Source of the DNA: an uncultured Collinsella sp.
Lineage (GTDB): Bacteria > Actinomycetota > Coriobacteriia > Coriobacteriales > Coriobacteriaceae
Reading direction: 5' to 3'
Assembly (NCBI GenBank): GCA_900540895.1
Contig: UQHV01000022.1
Coordinates: 1 to 35,529 of the forward strand
DNA: 35,529 nucleotides
Shown: piece after piece, positions 8,298 to 16,137 of the stretch
How the letters are laid out: the number at the start of each line of letters is the position of its first letter
Position numbering within the stretch: the stretch's first letter is position 1
Program-made: the position numbers and the translations under genes
The notes under the pieces: generated by a model
Seen by the model: the letters and a program-made list of their open reading frames with translations, nothing else
What the model was told of the DNA's origin: nothing
The model's database searches: none

Positions 8298-8926
8298 GAA
8301 GACATGGCGCCAGCAATGCTGGTGATGGGCCAGCCGCACGAGCGGCCCCGCAGGGAAGACCCCGGGGCTCGCGGTATTCGGCCGCGTCGAACGTGAGGTT
8401 GGGCGCCCATGCGGCGCCAGATCTGGGAGAAGCGGACGACCGGCGCGATATCGTGGGTTTTCTGGCGCGCTTGGCATTTTTTGTCGTGACGCTCTGGCTG
8501 CTCTTTGGCGTGGTCTTGGGCGTGGGTGCAGTCACGACTGGCGAGATGGCCCCGCGTATCTGTTCGGGTGACGTCATGCTCTACTGGAGGTTCAGCCAGA
8601 GCTTCAACGAGGGTGACGTGGTGGTATACACCGCGGATGGCGCAGAGCGCCTAGGCCGCGTGGTTGCCCGTCCCGGTGATGAGGTCACGATTACCGAGGA
8701 AGGCGAGCTCATGGTTAACGGGGCTGTTGTTGTGGAAAGCGACATCACCACGCCGACGCCGCGCTATGAGTCTGCTGTGGACTATCCCGTGCGCCTGGGA
8801 ACGGATGAGTTCTTTGTACTGGCAGATTTGCGTGAGGGCGGCCACGACAGCCGCCTGTACGGGCCGATTGCCCGCTCGCAGATCAAGGGCAACGTAATCA
8901 GCGTGCTGCGCAGGTCGAACCTGTAG
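8294..8926 (+). CDS. SipA-like signal-peptidase homologue lacking the catalytic dyad
   Basis: 210 residues, S26/type I signal peptidase fold with one membrane anchor (about 55-80) after a 50-residue cytoplasmic extension. Where peptidases carry the nucleophile in SMxPT, this protein reads EMAP, so Glu84 replaces Ser. Where they carry KR before VVxxPGD, it reads GRVVARPGD, so Gly121 replaces Lys. The PGD block (127-129) and C-terminal DSR block (185-187) are kept. In Streptococcus pyogenes pilus islands SipA has the same double loss and is needed for pilus polymerisation rather than for cleavage. The ATG overlaps the adhesin stop (ATGA) and GAGGGG precedes it, indicating translational coupling. 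An assembly or chaperone role is inferred from family and context. Confidence 0.85.
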   Translation: MRRHGASNAGDGPAARAAPQGRPRGSRYSAASNVRLGAHAAPDLGEADDRRDIVGFLARLAFFVVTLWLLFGVVLGVGAVTTGEMAPRICSGDVMLYWRFSQSFNEGDVVVYTADGAERLGRVVARPGDEVTITEEGELMVNGAVVVESDITTPTPRYESAVDYPVRLGTDEFFVLADLREGGHDSRLYGPIARSQIKGNVISVLRRSNL

Positions 8927-8977
8927 GCACGGAGATTGGTTTTATTAAGGGCATATGCCCGAGAGGAAGGATACAAC

Positions 8978-10081
8978 ATGAAAACTGGAAAGAGACGACT
9001 GACAGCATTTGCAGTTGTGGCTGCCACGATGCTGCTGGCTTTGGTGGGAGTTGTCGCGCCCGCGTGGGCGGAGGACAGTGCCGCTCAACCGCATCTGCCG
9101 GTAAAAGACAACAAGGTCACGATCACCTCGACGCTTACCATGAATGAGAATGCCGTGGTGCCTAATGCGACGTTTAACTATTCGATTGCGCCGGCGGATG
9201 AGGAGAGTGAGCTTACGAGCACGAGCGGTATGCCCGTTTATGCTGGAGTGACAGACGCCGTCACGCTTTCGCCGACTTCCGTTAATTTTTCCAACAAAGG
9301 CCTTACAAGCACAGAGAATACCGGTGAGAAAACTAAGACAATAACCGCCAAACTGAGTGCCGAAATTAAAACCTCTCTGTTCAAGGCTCCGGGTATCTAT
9401 CGATATAAAATTACGCAGACGCCGTCAGGGCTGGACGGTCTCAACGTTACATACAAGGAGCTCTTCCTGGATGTTTACGTAGAAAACGAAGAGAATGGCG
9501 GTTCGGGCTATGTTGTTAAGGGCTGTATTCTTAGAACAGAAGCAGGCTCGGGCGAGAAGACCGCAGGTTTTTTGAACAAATATGTCACCCATAAGCTGAC
9601 CATCACAAAGGTCGTCAAGGGCAACCAAGGTGACAAGAATAAGGACTTTAATTTTACCTTCACGATTAAAGGCGCTGACGGGGAGAGCTATGAGTACGCC
9701 ACTGTGAAAAACGGTGCCACCACCATGAGCCAAACTCCAGCTACGTCGGGAACTGCGGTTACCGTAAGCCTTAAGCATGGGGAATCCGTCATCGTTTACG
9801 GTCTCTCATCGGAGGATAAATTCGCCGTAACTGAGGCGGATTATCATGGCGACGGTTATAAGACGTCGTACAAGATTGGTGATGGCACCAATTCGACAGA
9901 AGGTAGCTCTATTGTCGAGGAAGCTATCGGTGCTTACGACACCACGGTGATCTTTACCAACACCAAGGATGTTACCGTTCCGACCGATGTTATTCGGACG
10001 GTCGTTCCCTATGCGGCAATCGTCGCGTTTGCTGCCGTGATGGGCGTGGTCTTCTTCCGTCCTCGTCGTAATCGTCGTTAA
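8978..10081 (+). CDS. FctA/Spy0128-like major pilin
   Basis: 367 residues from ATG 8978, with GAGGAAGG 7 bases upstream. The signal peptide ends at AWA31. Two pilin domains follow. Domain 2 (about 203-333) keeps the isopeptide triad: Lys211 in LTITK, Glu286 in AVTEADY, Asn328 in FTNTKD. In domain 1 (about 42-202) the matching positions read Ser51 and Gln147, with Asn200 in FLNK retained, so the internal crosslink is probably lost. Lys194, six residues before Asn200, is placed like the lysine that joins Spy0128 subunits. The sorting signal is VPTDV (334-338), then a membrane segment and RPRRNRR. Predicted function: the repeating shaft subunit, polymerised by the sortase encoded next. The gene is visibly more A+T-rich than its flanks. 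Confidence 0.9.
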   Translation: MKTGKRRLTAFAVVAATMLLALVGVVAPAWAEDSAAQPHLPVKDNKVTITSTLTMNENAVVPNATFNYSIAPADEESELTSTSGMPVYAGVTDAVTLSPTSVNFSNKGLTSTENTGEKTKTITAKLSAEIKTSLFKAPGIYRYKITQTPSGLDGLNVTYKELFLDVYVENEENGGSGYVVKGCILRTEAGSGEKTAGFLNKYVTHKLTITKVVKGNQGDKNKDFNFTFTIKGADGESYEYATVKNGATTMSQTPATSGTAVTVSLKHGESVIVYGLSSEDKFAVTEADYHGDGYKTSYKIGDGTNSTEGSSIVEEAIGAYDTTVIFTNTKDVTVPTDVIRTVVPYAAIVAFAAVMGVVFFRPRRNRR

Positions 10082-10101
10082 AACAGCGAGGATTACAGCC
10101 G

Positions 10102-10836
10102 ATGGAGCTTAAACGCATAGCTCGGCTGGCGAGAGCCGGCGACCGCGTGCTTACGTGGTTTGCCGGCTTTCTCGTGCTGCTCATGCTGCTGTACGGGGGC
10201 TATTCGCTGTGGGATACAAACAACGTTATGAACGGCGGGTTCATCAGCGATGAGCTGCTGCACTACAAACCCACCGGGACCAACGATTGCGCACGCCTGC
10301 AGGATCTGATGGCCAAAAATCCCGACGTTGTCGGATGGGTCACCATCGATGGCACCAACATCGATTATCCCTTCGTTCAGGGAAAAGATAACCAGGAATA
10401 CCTCAACAAAAACGTGTTGGGGGAGTCCGCGGTTTCGGGAGCGGTGTTTTTGGATACGCGCAACAGCCGCGCGATGACCGATCCCTACAATCTGCTCTAT
10501 GCGCACCACATGGATAACGGTGCGATGTTTGGCGATGTCGATCGGTTTCTAGACAGGGGCTTCTTTGACCTGCACCGCACGGGCACGCTCTACACAAAGG
10601 ATGGGGCGTTCCGGCTGCGCATCGTTGCCGTGTGTTCGTTTGCTGCGAGTGATGACATTATCTTTGGGCCGGGAAACCTGGACCAGGCCTCGATGCAGAC
10701 GCTGCTCACGCATATCTCGCAGACGGCGGTGCATGCGGACATGGATGACGTTGGCCCTGATTCGCGCATCATCGCTCTTTCTACCTGCAGTGATAAAACA
10801 AACGGGCGCCGAGCACTTATAGCAGAGGTCTTGTAG
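10102..10836 (+). CDS. Class B-type pilus sortase
   Basis: 244 residues with an N-terminal membrane anchor (about 16-34) and a class B sortase domain. The catalytic His135 lies in YAHHMDNG, Cys229 in ALSTCS, and Arg236/237 in NGRRALIAEV. The NPDVVGW...GTNIDYPFVQ stretch (73-93) is typical of the SrtB family. In streptococcal FCT-3/4 islands the pilus polymerase is a class B-family enzyme that recognises VPTG-like signals, and both surface proteins here end in VPTG or VPTD. It is expected on the outer membrane face, cleaving after Thr and linking pilin subunits. The gap from the pilin is 20 bases, so the genes probably share a transcript. No convincing terminator follows. Confidence 0.9.
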   Translation: MELKRIARLARAGDRVLTWFAGFLVLLMLLYGGYSLWDTNNVMNGGFISDELLHYKPTGTNDCARLQDLMAKNPDVVGWVTIDGTNIDYPFVQGKDNQEYLNKNVLGESAVSGAVFLDTRNSRAMTDPYNLLYAHHMDNGAMFGDVDRFLDRGFFDLHRTGTLYTKDGAFRLRIVAVCSFAASDDIIFGPGNLDQASMQTLLTHISQTAVHADMDDVGPDSRIIALSTCSDKTNGRRALIAEVL

Positions 10837-10883
10837 CTCATTGAATATTCCGATTAAGCTGCGCCCCATAGGCTGCATCAAGT

Positions 10884-10912
10884 TTGAGGCTCTCGGTCCA
10901 TCATGGTAGAGT
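10884..10912 (+). promoter_or_regulatory. Candidate promoter of the diguanylate cyclase gene
   Basis: TTGAGG (10884-10889) and TAGAGT (10907-10912) are 17 bases apart in the 142-base gap after the sortase. This would allow the cyclase gene to be transcribed independently of the pilus genes, although read-through is not excluded. Confidence 0.45.
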
Positions 10913-10978
10913 TGTCCGCGCGTGAATTTCGGCACACTGCGCGCTATCTGCGCTTTTACCGTTTGGAGGAGTGAGCTT

Positions 10979-12070
10979 GTGAATGCTTCTGTCGCCAAGA
11001 AGGCCAGCCAGGCGGTGCGCCTTCTGATGATGGCGCTCACGGCAGTTCTTATCTTTTTCTTCATCAATGTCATGTTGCTCGTCTCCGACATCCAGGGCAC
11101 GGCGCGCGTGGTCAACTACGCCGGTCTGGTGCGCGGCACCACGCAGCGAATCGTTAAGCTCGAGGATGCAGGCCAGCCACAAGACGACCTGCTCAAGGCC
11201 GTTGATTCATACATTAGTGGTTTGCGCTACGGAAGCGACGACCTCAATCTCGTCCGTCTCGATGACGATGAGTATCAGGCAAAGATGACCGAGCTCGCGA
11301 GCTATTTTGACAAGCTTCGCACCGAGATTGCCCGTGTGCGCGAAGTCGGCTACGAGAACACCGACATCATCGCCATGAGCGAGGAGTTCTTTGGCATTTG
11401 TGACGATGCCACGAGGCTTGCGGAGGACTACTCCCAGGAGAAGGCCACGGCGCTCAATCGCCTTGAGGGTTTGGTGATTATCGACATCGTGGGCCTGGTG
11501 GCGACCTTTGCGGTCGAACTTGCTCGCGCGGTGCGCACTGCCGCGCTCAATCGCGAGCTGCAGAACAAAGTCTATCTCGATGAAGCCACGGGACTGCCCA
11601 ACAAGAACAAGTGCGAGGAAATCTTGGGGCAGGGGCATCCCGTTTCCGCCGAAGCGCCTGTTGCGCTGTGTGTTTTCGATCTTAACAATCTGCATACGGT
11701 CAATAACAGCTTTGCCCACGAGAAGGGTGACGAGTACATCCGTTCTTTTGCCCAGCAGCTGGGGTGCGTGGCGTCCGAGACCTGCTTTGTGGGCCGCGAC
11801 GGCGGCGATGAGTTTATCGCGGTGCTGTGGGATGCCGATCGAGCTGCCGTGGAATCCTGTCTCGCTCGGATTCGTGCGAACGTGAGCGAGTATTCCGAGG
11901 CTCACCCCGACATGCCTATCAGCTACGCGGTGGGCTATGCGCTTTCTAGTGATTATGATGAACCGCCCACGATGCGCGAGCTCTTTTCCCAGGCCGACAA
12001 AAACATGTACATCGACAAGAACCGCATAAAGATGGCCGAGCCAGCCGGGCCGCAACGCGAGGAACGGTAA
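10979..12070 (+). CDS. Membrane-bound GGDEF diguanylate cyclase
   Basis: 363 residues from GTG 10979, chosen because GGAGGA lies 8 bases upstream; a longer in-frame reading from 10922 has no such site. Membrane segments at about 12-36 and 165-182 enclose an extracytoplasmic helical sensor whose VVNYAGLVRGTTQRIVK stretch (44-60) resembles PilJ-type sensor domains (AGxxRxxxQR). The GGDEF domain follows with FDLNNLHTVN and an intact GGDEF at 275-279, so it should make c-di-GMP from two GTP. The RxxD product-inhibition site normally five residues before GGDEF is missing (SETC). No EAL domain is present. The neighbouring pilus genes suggest a link with surface attachment, but this is inference. 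Confidence 0.88.
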   Translation: MNASVAKKASQAVRLLMMALTAVLIFFFINVMLLVSDIQGTARVVNYAGLVRGTTQRIVKLEDAGQPQDDLLKAVDSYISGLRYGSDDLNLVRLDDDEYQAKMTELASYFDKLRTEIARVREVGYENTDIIAMSEEFFGICDDATRLAEDYSQEKATALNRLEGLVIIDIVGLVATFAVELARAVRTAALNRELQNKVYLDEATGLPNKNKCEEILGQGHPVSAEAPVALCVFDLNNLHTVNNSFAHEKGDEYIRSFAQQLGCVASETCFVGRDGGDEFIAVLWDADRAAVESCLARIRANVSEYSEAHPDMPISYAVGYALSSDYDEPPTMRELFSQADKNMYIDKNRIKMAEPAGPQREER

Positions 12071-12101
12071 GCCTGTAACAGAGGGCGGCTAATTTGAAGG
12101 C

Positions 12102-12119
12102 AGCTAAAAAGCCCCGTCC
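12102..12119. repeat. 18-bp repeat, right member of a long-range inverted pair
   Basis: AGCTAAAAAGCCCCGTCC, the exact reverse complement of 4772-4789, lies 32 bases past the cyclase stop. The pair brackets about 7.3 kb containing only the pilus genes and the cyclase. Confidence 0.7.
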
Positions 12120-12140
12120 CAAAAAGACTGCCATGAAAAG

Positions 12141-12166
12141 AGGTCCTGGCCATTTGGCCAGGACCT
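12141..12166. terminator. Hairpin terminator of the first ABC exporter operon
   Basis: AGGTCCTGGCC (12141-12151) and GGCCAGGACCT (12156-12166) form a perfect 11-bp stem with an ATTT loop. On the minus strand CTTTTC follows. A near-identical hairpin ends the paralogous operon at 17347-17372. It may also stop plus-strand transcription of the cyclase gene. Confidence 0.75.
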
Positions 12167-12209
12167 CACTAACTTTTATTCCGTTCAAATGAGGAGTTGA
12201 CTGCGCGCA

Positions 12210-12315
12210 GGGCTCCGTCTCGGGAGGGCGGCATATTACCTCCGCGCGCAGTTTCGCAGCGCAGCGAGAATGTTTGAGCACGGAGGTAATATGCCGCCCT
12301 CCCGAGACGGAGCCC
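12210..12315. repeat. Perfect 35-bp inverted repeat with 36-base loop
   Basis: The 35 bases at 12210-12244 (starting GGGCTCCGTCTCGGGAGGGC) are exactly complementary to 12281-12315. The loop is 12245-12280. The right arm ends 11 bases before the end of the ABC exporter gene. A fragment with similar words (CGCGCGCAGGAGCTCCGTCGGGAG) lies at the same place beside the paralogous operon, near 17403-17429. A stem this long and perfect is far beyond a terminator's needs. Confidence 0.9.
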
Positions 12316-12325
12316 GTGGGTTTAC

Positions 12326-14266
12326 CTACTCGAGCTCAAACGCACCCGTATACAGCTGGTAGTAATACCCGCGCTTGGCAATCAGCTCATCATGGCTGCC
12401 GCGCTCGATAATCTGCCCGTGATCCAGCACGCTGATCAGGTCGGAGTTGCGCACCGTGCTCAGTCGGTGCGCGATCACAAACGTGGTTCTGCCCTCCATC
12501 AGCGCATCCATGCCGCGCTGCACCAATGCCTCGGTGCGGGTATCGATGCTCGACGTGGCCTCATCCAAAATCATCGCGGGCGGGTCGGCCACCGCGACGC
12601 GCGCGATGCTGATCAGCTGGCGCTGTCCCTGTGAAAGACCGCTGCCGTCGCCCTCGAGTACGGTGTCGTAACCGTTCGGCAGCATGCGGATAAACCCGTC
12701 GGCGTTGGCCAGGCGCGCCGCCTCGATGCACTGCTCGTCCGTGGCGCCGGGGCAGCCGTAGCGGATGTTGTCCATGACGGTGCCCGTAAAGAGATTCACG
12801 TCTTGCAGCACCACGCCCAGGCTCCGGCGCAGGTCGGCCTTGCGGATCTTGTTGATGTTGATCCCGTCGTAGCGGACCTTGCCGTCGTCAATGTCGTAGA
12901 AGCGGTTGATAAGATTGGTGATCGTGGTCTTGCCGGCGCCCGTCGCACCAACGAGCGCGATCTTCTGCCCGGGCTCAGCTTCGAGCTCGATATCGTGCAG
13001 CACGAGCTTTTGGGGCACATAGCCAAAGCTCACATGGTCGAACATAATATGCCCCTTGAGCGGCACGAGCCCGCAGCCGCCATCGTGATGTGGGTTCTTC
13101 CAGGCCCAGCGCTCGGTTCGCTCGCTCGTTTCGACAAGCGCGCCGTCCGCGTCCTCGCGCACGTTGACCAGCGTCACGTAACCGTCGTCGGACTCGGGCT
13201 TCTCATCCATGAGCGTAAAGATGCGCCCGGCGCCCGCAAGCGCGATGATGATCGAGTTGAGCTGGTTGGACACTTGCGCTACGGGGTTCATAAAGTTGCG
13301 CGTGAGCGTCAAAAACGATGCGATGGCGCCGAGCGTGAACGTGTCGAAACCGGTAAGTCCCAGGTTGGGTGTCCCTGCGATGGCCATGTAGCCGCCGAGC
13401 ACAGCCACCACCACATAGATCAGGTAGCCAAGCGCGTTCATCATGGGCATGATCGAATTGCCCACGCCCTGCGCGTTCGTCGCAGCCTTTGCCCAGGCAC
13501 GGTTGAGCTTACCCATTCCGGTACGTGCGGCGTCCTCGTGACAAAAGACCTTGATGACCTTCTGCCCGCCGACCATCTCCTCGATGTAGCCGTTGAGCGC
13601 GCCGAGTGTATCTTGCTGCTCGATAGAAAACGCCCCGATGACCCCCGTGATGCGGCCCACGAACACGAGCACCGCCGCCATGAGCACGCAGACTACCACG
13701 GTGAGCCCCACGCTCATCCAAAGCATGCACACGAAGACCGCGACCAGCGTGAATGCCGAGCTTACGAGCTGCGAGAGCGACTGCGCGATCATCTGGCGCA
13801 GGGTGTCGGTGTCGTTGGTGTAGAGGCTCATGATGTCGCCGTGCGCGCGTGTGTCGAAGTAACGCAAGGGGAGCGTCTGCATGTGCGAGAACATATCGTC
13901 GCGGATGCGTTTGAGCGTGCCTTGCGCCACAGTAACCATCGCGCGGTTGTAGACGAGCGTGGCTGCAACGCCCACCACATAGACAGCGCCGATGGTGATG
14001 AGCGCGTGCGCAAGGCCCGTCCATATGGGAGCGTCGGTCGCCAAAAGCGGGACGATGTAGTCGTCGATGAGTGCCTGCAAAAACATCGACGACGCGGCGC
14101 TTGCGATAGCAGAGATCAGGATGCACGCGACGACGAGTACAAGCTGCCCTCGGTAGCAGGACATATACGAGAGCAGGCGCTTGACGGTTGCCATGTCGAG
14201 TTGCATCGCGGGCATGTCGGCGCCCGGTGCCGCTCCGTTTGCGGGGCGTTTATTCTGCTTACTCAT
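12326..14266 (-). CDS. ABC multidrug exporter half-transporter, catalytically competent subunit
   Basis: 646 residues from ATG 14266, whose ATGAGTAA overlaps the stop of the upstream ABC gene by 8 bases; a TTG at 14296 is a possible longer start. The order is a six-helix exporter membrane domain, an acidic insert of about 60 residues (EKPESDDGYVTLVN...), then the nucleotide-binding domain. It has Walker A GATGAGKT, signature LSQGQ, Walker B AMILDEATSS with the catalytic Glu, and H-loop IAHRLSTV. With its degenerate partner it should form a heterodimeric exporter of the TmrAB/BmrCD kind, with one working ATP site. The substrate is unknown. The C-terminal sequence QLYTGAFELE is identical in the paralogue at 17447, with very similar DNA. 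Confidence 0.92.
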   Translation of the reverse strand: MSKQNKRPANGAAPGADMPAMQLDMATVKRLLSYMSCYRGQLVLVVACILISAIASAASSMFLQALIDDYIVPLLATDAPIWTGLAHALITIGAVYVVGVAATLVYNRAMVTVAQGTLKRIRDDMFSHMQTLPLRYFDTRAHGDIMSLYTNDTDTLRQMIAQSLSQLVSSAFTLVAVFVCMLWMSVGLTVVVCVLMAAVLVFVGRITGVIGAFSIEQQDTLGALNGYIEEMVGGQKVIKVFCHEDAARTGMGKLNRAWAKAATNAQGVGNSIMPMMNALGYLIYVVVAVLGGYMAIAGTPNLGLTGFDTFTLGAIASFLTLTRNFMNPVAQVSNQLNSIIIALAGAGRIFTLMDEKPESDDGYVTLVNVREDADGALVETSERTERWAWKNPHHDGGCGLVPLKGHIMFDHVSFGYVPQKLVLHDIELEAEPGQKIALVGATGAGKTTITNLINRFYDIDDGKVRYDGININKIRKADLRRSLGVVLQDVNLFTGTVMDNIRYGCPGATDEQCIEAARLANADGFIRMLPNGYDTVLEGDGSGLSQGQRQLISIARVAVADPPAMILDEATSSIDTRTEALVQRGMDALMEGRTTFVIAHRLSTVRNSDLISVLDHGQIIERGSHDELIAKRGYYYQLYTGAFELE

Positions 14267-16016
14267 CCTCTGCCGTTCCCTTCTGCTGCGACTCAAAGAC
14301 CTCGCGATAGATATCGCTCGTGCACAAGAGCTCCTCGTGCGTGCCCACCGCGCTGATGCGCCCGTCGTCCATGACCACGATCTTGTCGGCGTGCATGACC
14401 GAACTCACGCGCTGCGCGATCACGATCTTGGTCGTGGCGGGCAGGTACTCGGCAAGGCCGCGTTGGATCTTGGCGTCGGTCTTGGTGTCGACGGCGCTCG
14501 TGGAGTCATCGAGTACGAGCACGCGCGGCTTGGCCACGAGCGCGCGGGCGATGCACAGGCGCTGCTTTTGCCCGCCCGAGACGTTGGTGCCGCCCTGCTC
14601 GATCATGGTCTGGTAACCGTCCGGCAGCTGGTCGATAAACTCGTCCGCGCAGGCGAGCTCGCAGGCGCGCACCAGCTCTGCATCGTTGGCCTCGGCGTCA
14701 CCCCAGCGCAGGTTCTCGGCGATGGTGCCGCTAAAGAGCTCGTTTTTCTGCAGTACCATGGCCACCTGGCCGCGCAGCGCATCGAGGTCGTAGTCGCGCA
14801 CATCGATGCCGCCCACGCGCACGGTGCCCGCGGTGACGTCATAGAGACGGGCGATCAGGTTCACAAGGCTCGACTTGGACGAACCCGTGCCGCCGATGAT
14901 GCCCACGACCTCGCCGCTCTTGATGGTGAGGTTTACGTCCTCGAGTACGTTTTTCTCGGCCTTGCTCGCGTAGGCAAAGCTCACGTGGTCAAACTCCACG
15001 GAACCGTCCGCAACCTGCGTGACGGCGCGACCGGGCTCGGGGCTCGCGATGTCGCTCTGTTCGTTGAGTAGCTCGGCGATGCGCTTGACCGAGCTCTGGG
15101 CAATCACGATGAGCGTAAAGACCATGGAGAGCATCATGAGCGCCATAAGGATTTGCGTGGCGTAGGTAAAGAGTGCGGTGAGCTGTCCTGTGGTGAGGCC
15201 GAGCGCGGCGTTGTTGCCCGAGGCCACGATGGCCCTAGCGCCGAGCCACGAGATGAGTATCATACATGCGTACATGCAGGCCTGCATGAGCGGCGTATTG
15301 AGTGCGATGAGGCGCTCGCCGCGGGCGAAGTCCTCGTAGATGCGTTGGCTGATGGCGCCGAACTTGCCGATCTCGTGCTCCTCACGGTTGAATGACTTGA
15401 CCACGCGGATACCCGCAATGTTCTCCTGCACTACGTTGTTAAGCGTGTCGTAGGTAGCGAAGACGCGGTTGAAGATGCTGCTTACGCGCCACATGATGAG
15501 TCCGAGCGCGATGGCAAGGATGGGGATCACGGCTAGGAATACAAACGAGATCTGCCGGTTGATGGTAAACGACACGATCCAGCAGAACGCGAGCATCACG
15601 GGGCCGCGCACGCCCATGCGGATGATCATCATGTAGGCGTTTTGCACGTTGGTGACGTCGGTGGTGAGGCGCGTGACGATCGAACCGGTAGAGAACTTGT
15701 CGATGTTGCCAAAAGAGAAGGTCTGCACGTTGTCGTACATATCGTCGCGCAGGTTGGCGGCGAAGCCCACCGAGGCGCGTGCTCTCATCCAAGCGCCGCC
15801 GGCGCCCACTCCAAACTCGAGAACGGCAAGGAGAAGCAGGGCGATGCCAAGGCGCCAGACCTCGCCCATGTTGCCGGCCTGGATGCCGCGGTCGATAAGG
15901 TCGCTCATGACGAGCGGGATGGCGATCTCGAGTATCACCTCCAGGATGGAAAGTAGGATGGCGGTGACGGAGCTCTTGCGGTATTGCCGCAGGCTCCGTG
16001 CAAGCGTTCGTATCAT
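14259..16016 (-). CDS. ABC multidrug exporter half-transporter, degenerate-site subunit
   Basis: 585 residues with an exporter membrane domain (about 15-310) and nucleotide-binding domain. The Walker A is GGTGSSKS (375-382), with Ser instead of the usual Gly before Lys. The signature VSGGQ (479-483) is canonical. The Walker B reads VLVLDDS, so Asp504 replaces the catalytic Glu, and Gln535 (IAQRVSSV) replaces the H-loop His. This subunit should bind but not efficiently hydrolyse ATP, while its intact signature completes the active site of the partner encoded next. GAAAGGAA precedes the ATG. It follows a MarR gene after 121 bases that contain a hairpin and a candidate operator. Confidence 0.92.
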   Translation of the reverse strand: MIRTLARSLRQYRKSSVTAILLSILEVILEIAIPLVMSDLIDRGIQAGNMGEVWRLGIALLLLAVLEFGVGAGGAWMRARASVGFAANLRDDMYDNVQTFSFGNIDKFSTGSIVTRLTTDVTNVQNAYMMIIRMGVRGPVMLAFCWIVSFTINRQISFVFLAVIPILAIALGLIMWRVSSIFNRVFATYDTLNNVVQENIAGIRVVKSFNREEHEIGKFGAISQRIYEDFARGERLIALNTPLMQACMYACMILISWLGARAIVASGNNAALGLTTGQLTALFTYATQILMALMMLSMVFTLIVIAQSSVKRIAELLNEQSDIASPEPGRAVTQVADGSVEFDHVSFAYASKAEKNVLEDVNLTIKSGEVVGIIGGTGSSKSSLVNLIARLYDVTAGTVRVGGIDVRDYDLDALRGQVAMVLQKNELFSGTIAENLRWGDAEANDAELVRACELACADEFIDQLPDGYQTMIEQGGTNVSGGQKQRLCIARALVAKPRVLVLDDSTSAVDTKTDAKIQRGLAEYLPATTKIVIAQRVSSVMHADKIVVMDDGRISAVGTHEELLCTSDIYREVFESQQKGTAEDE

Positions 16017-16052
16017 GCATGTTCCTTTCGGTACGAATCGGGCTGAAATTAC

Positions 16053-16064
16053 GTAGCAAGCTAC
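16053..16064. promoter_or_regulatory. Candidate MarR operator before the first ABC pair
   Basis: GTAGCAAGCTAC is a perfect 12-bp palindrome. It closely matches GTAGCATGTTAC upstream of the neighbouring marR gene (10 of 12 identical). It lies 37 bases upstream of the ABC start codon, suggesting that the regulator represses both units. Confidence 0.55.
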
Positions 16065-16083
16065 GGAATAGGGTGTAAAGAAG

Positions 16084-16119
16084 CCCGTCGCAGGCGGATC
16101 GAATCCGGTGGGCGACGGG
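16084..16119 (-). terminator. Hairpin between marR and the ABC pair
   Basis: CCCGTCGC (16084-16091) pairs with GCGACGGG (16112-16119), with a nested CGGAT/ATCCG stem inside. On the minus strand CTTCTTT follows. It lies just after the marR stop, so the ABC genes either have their own promoter or depend on read-through. Confidence 0.65.
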
Positions 16120-16137
16120 TGCTGATGAGGCTATTGT

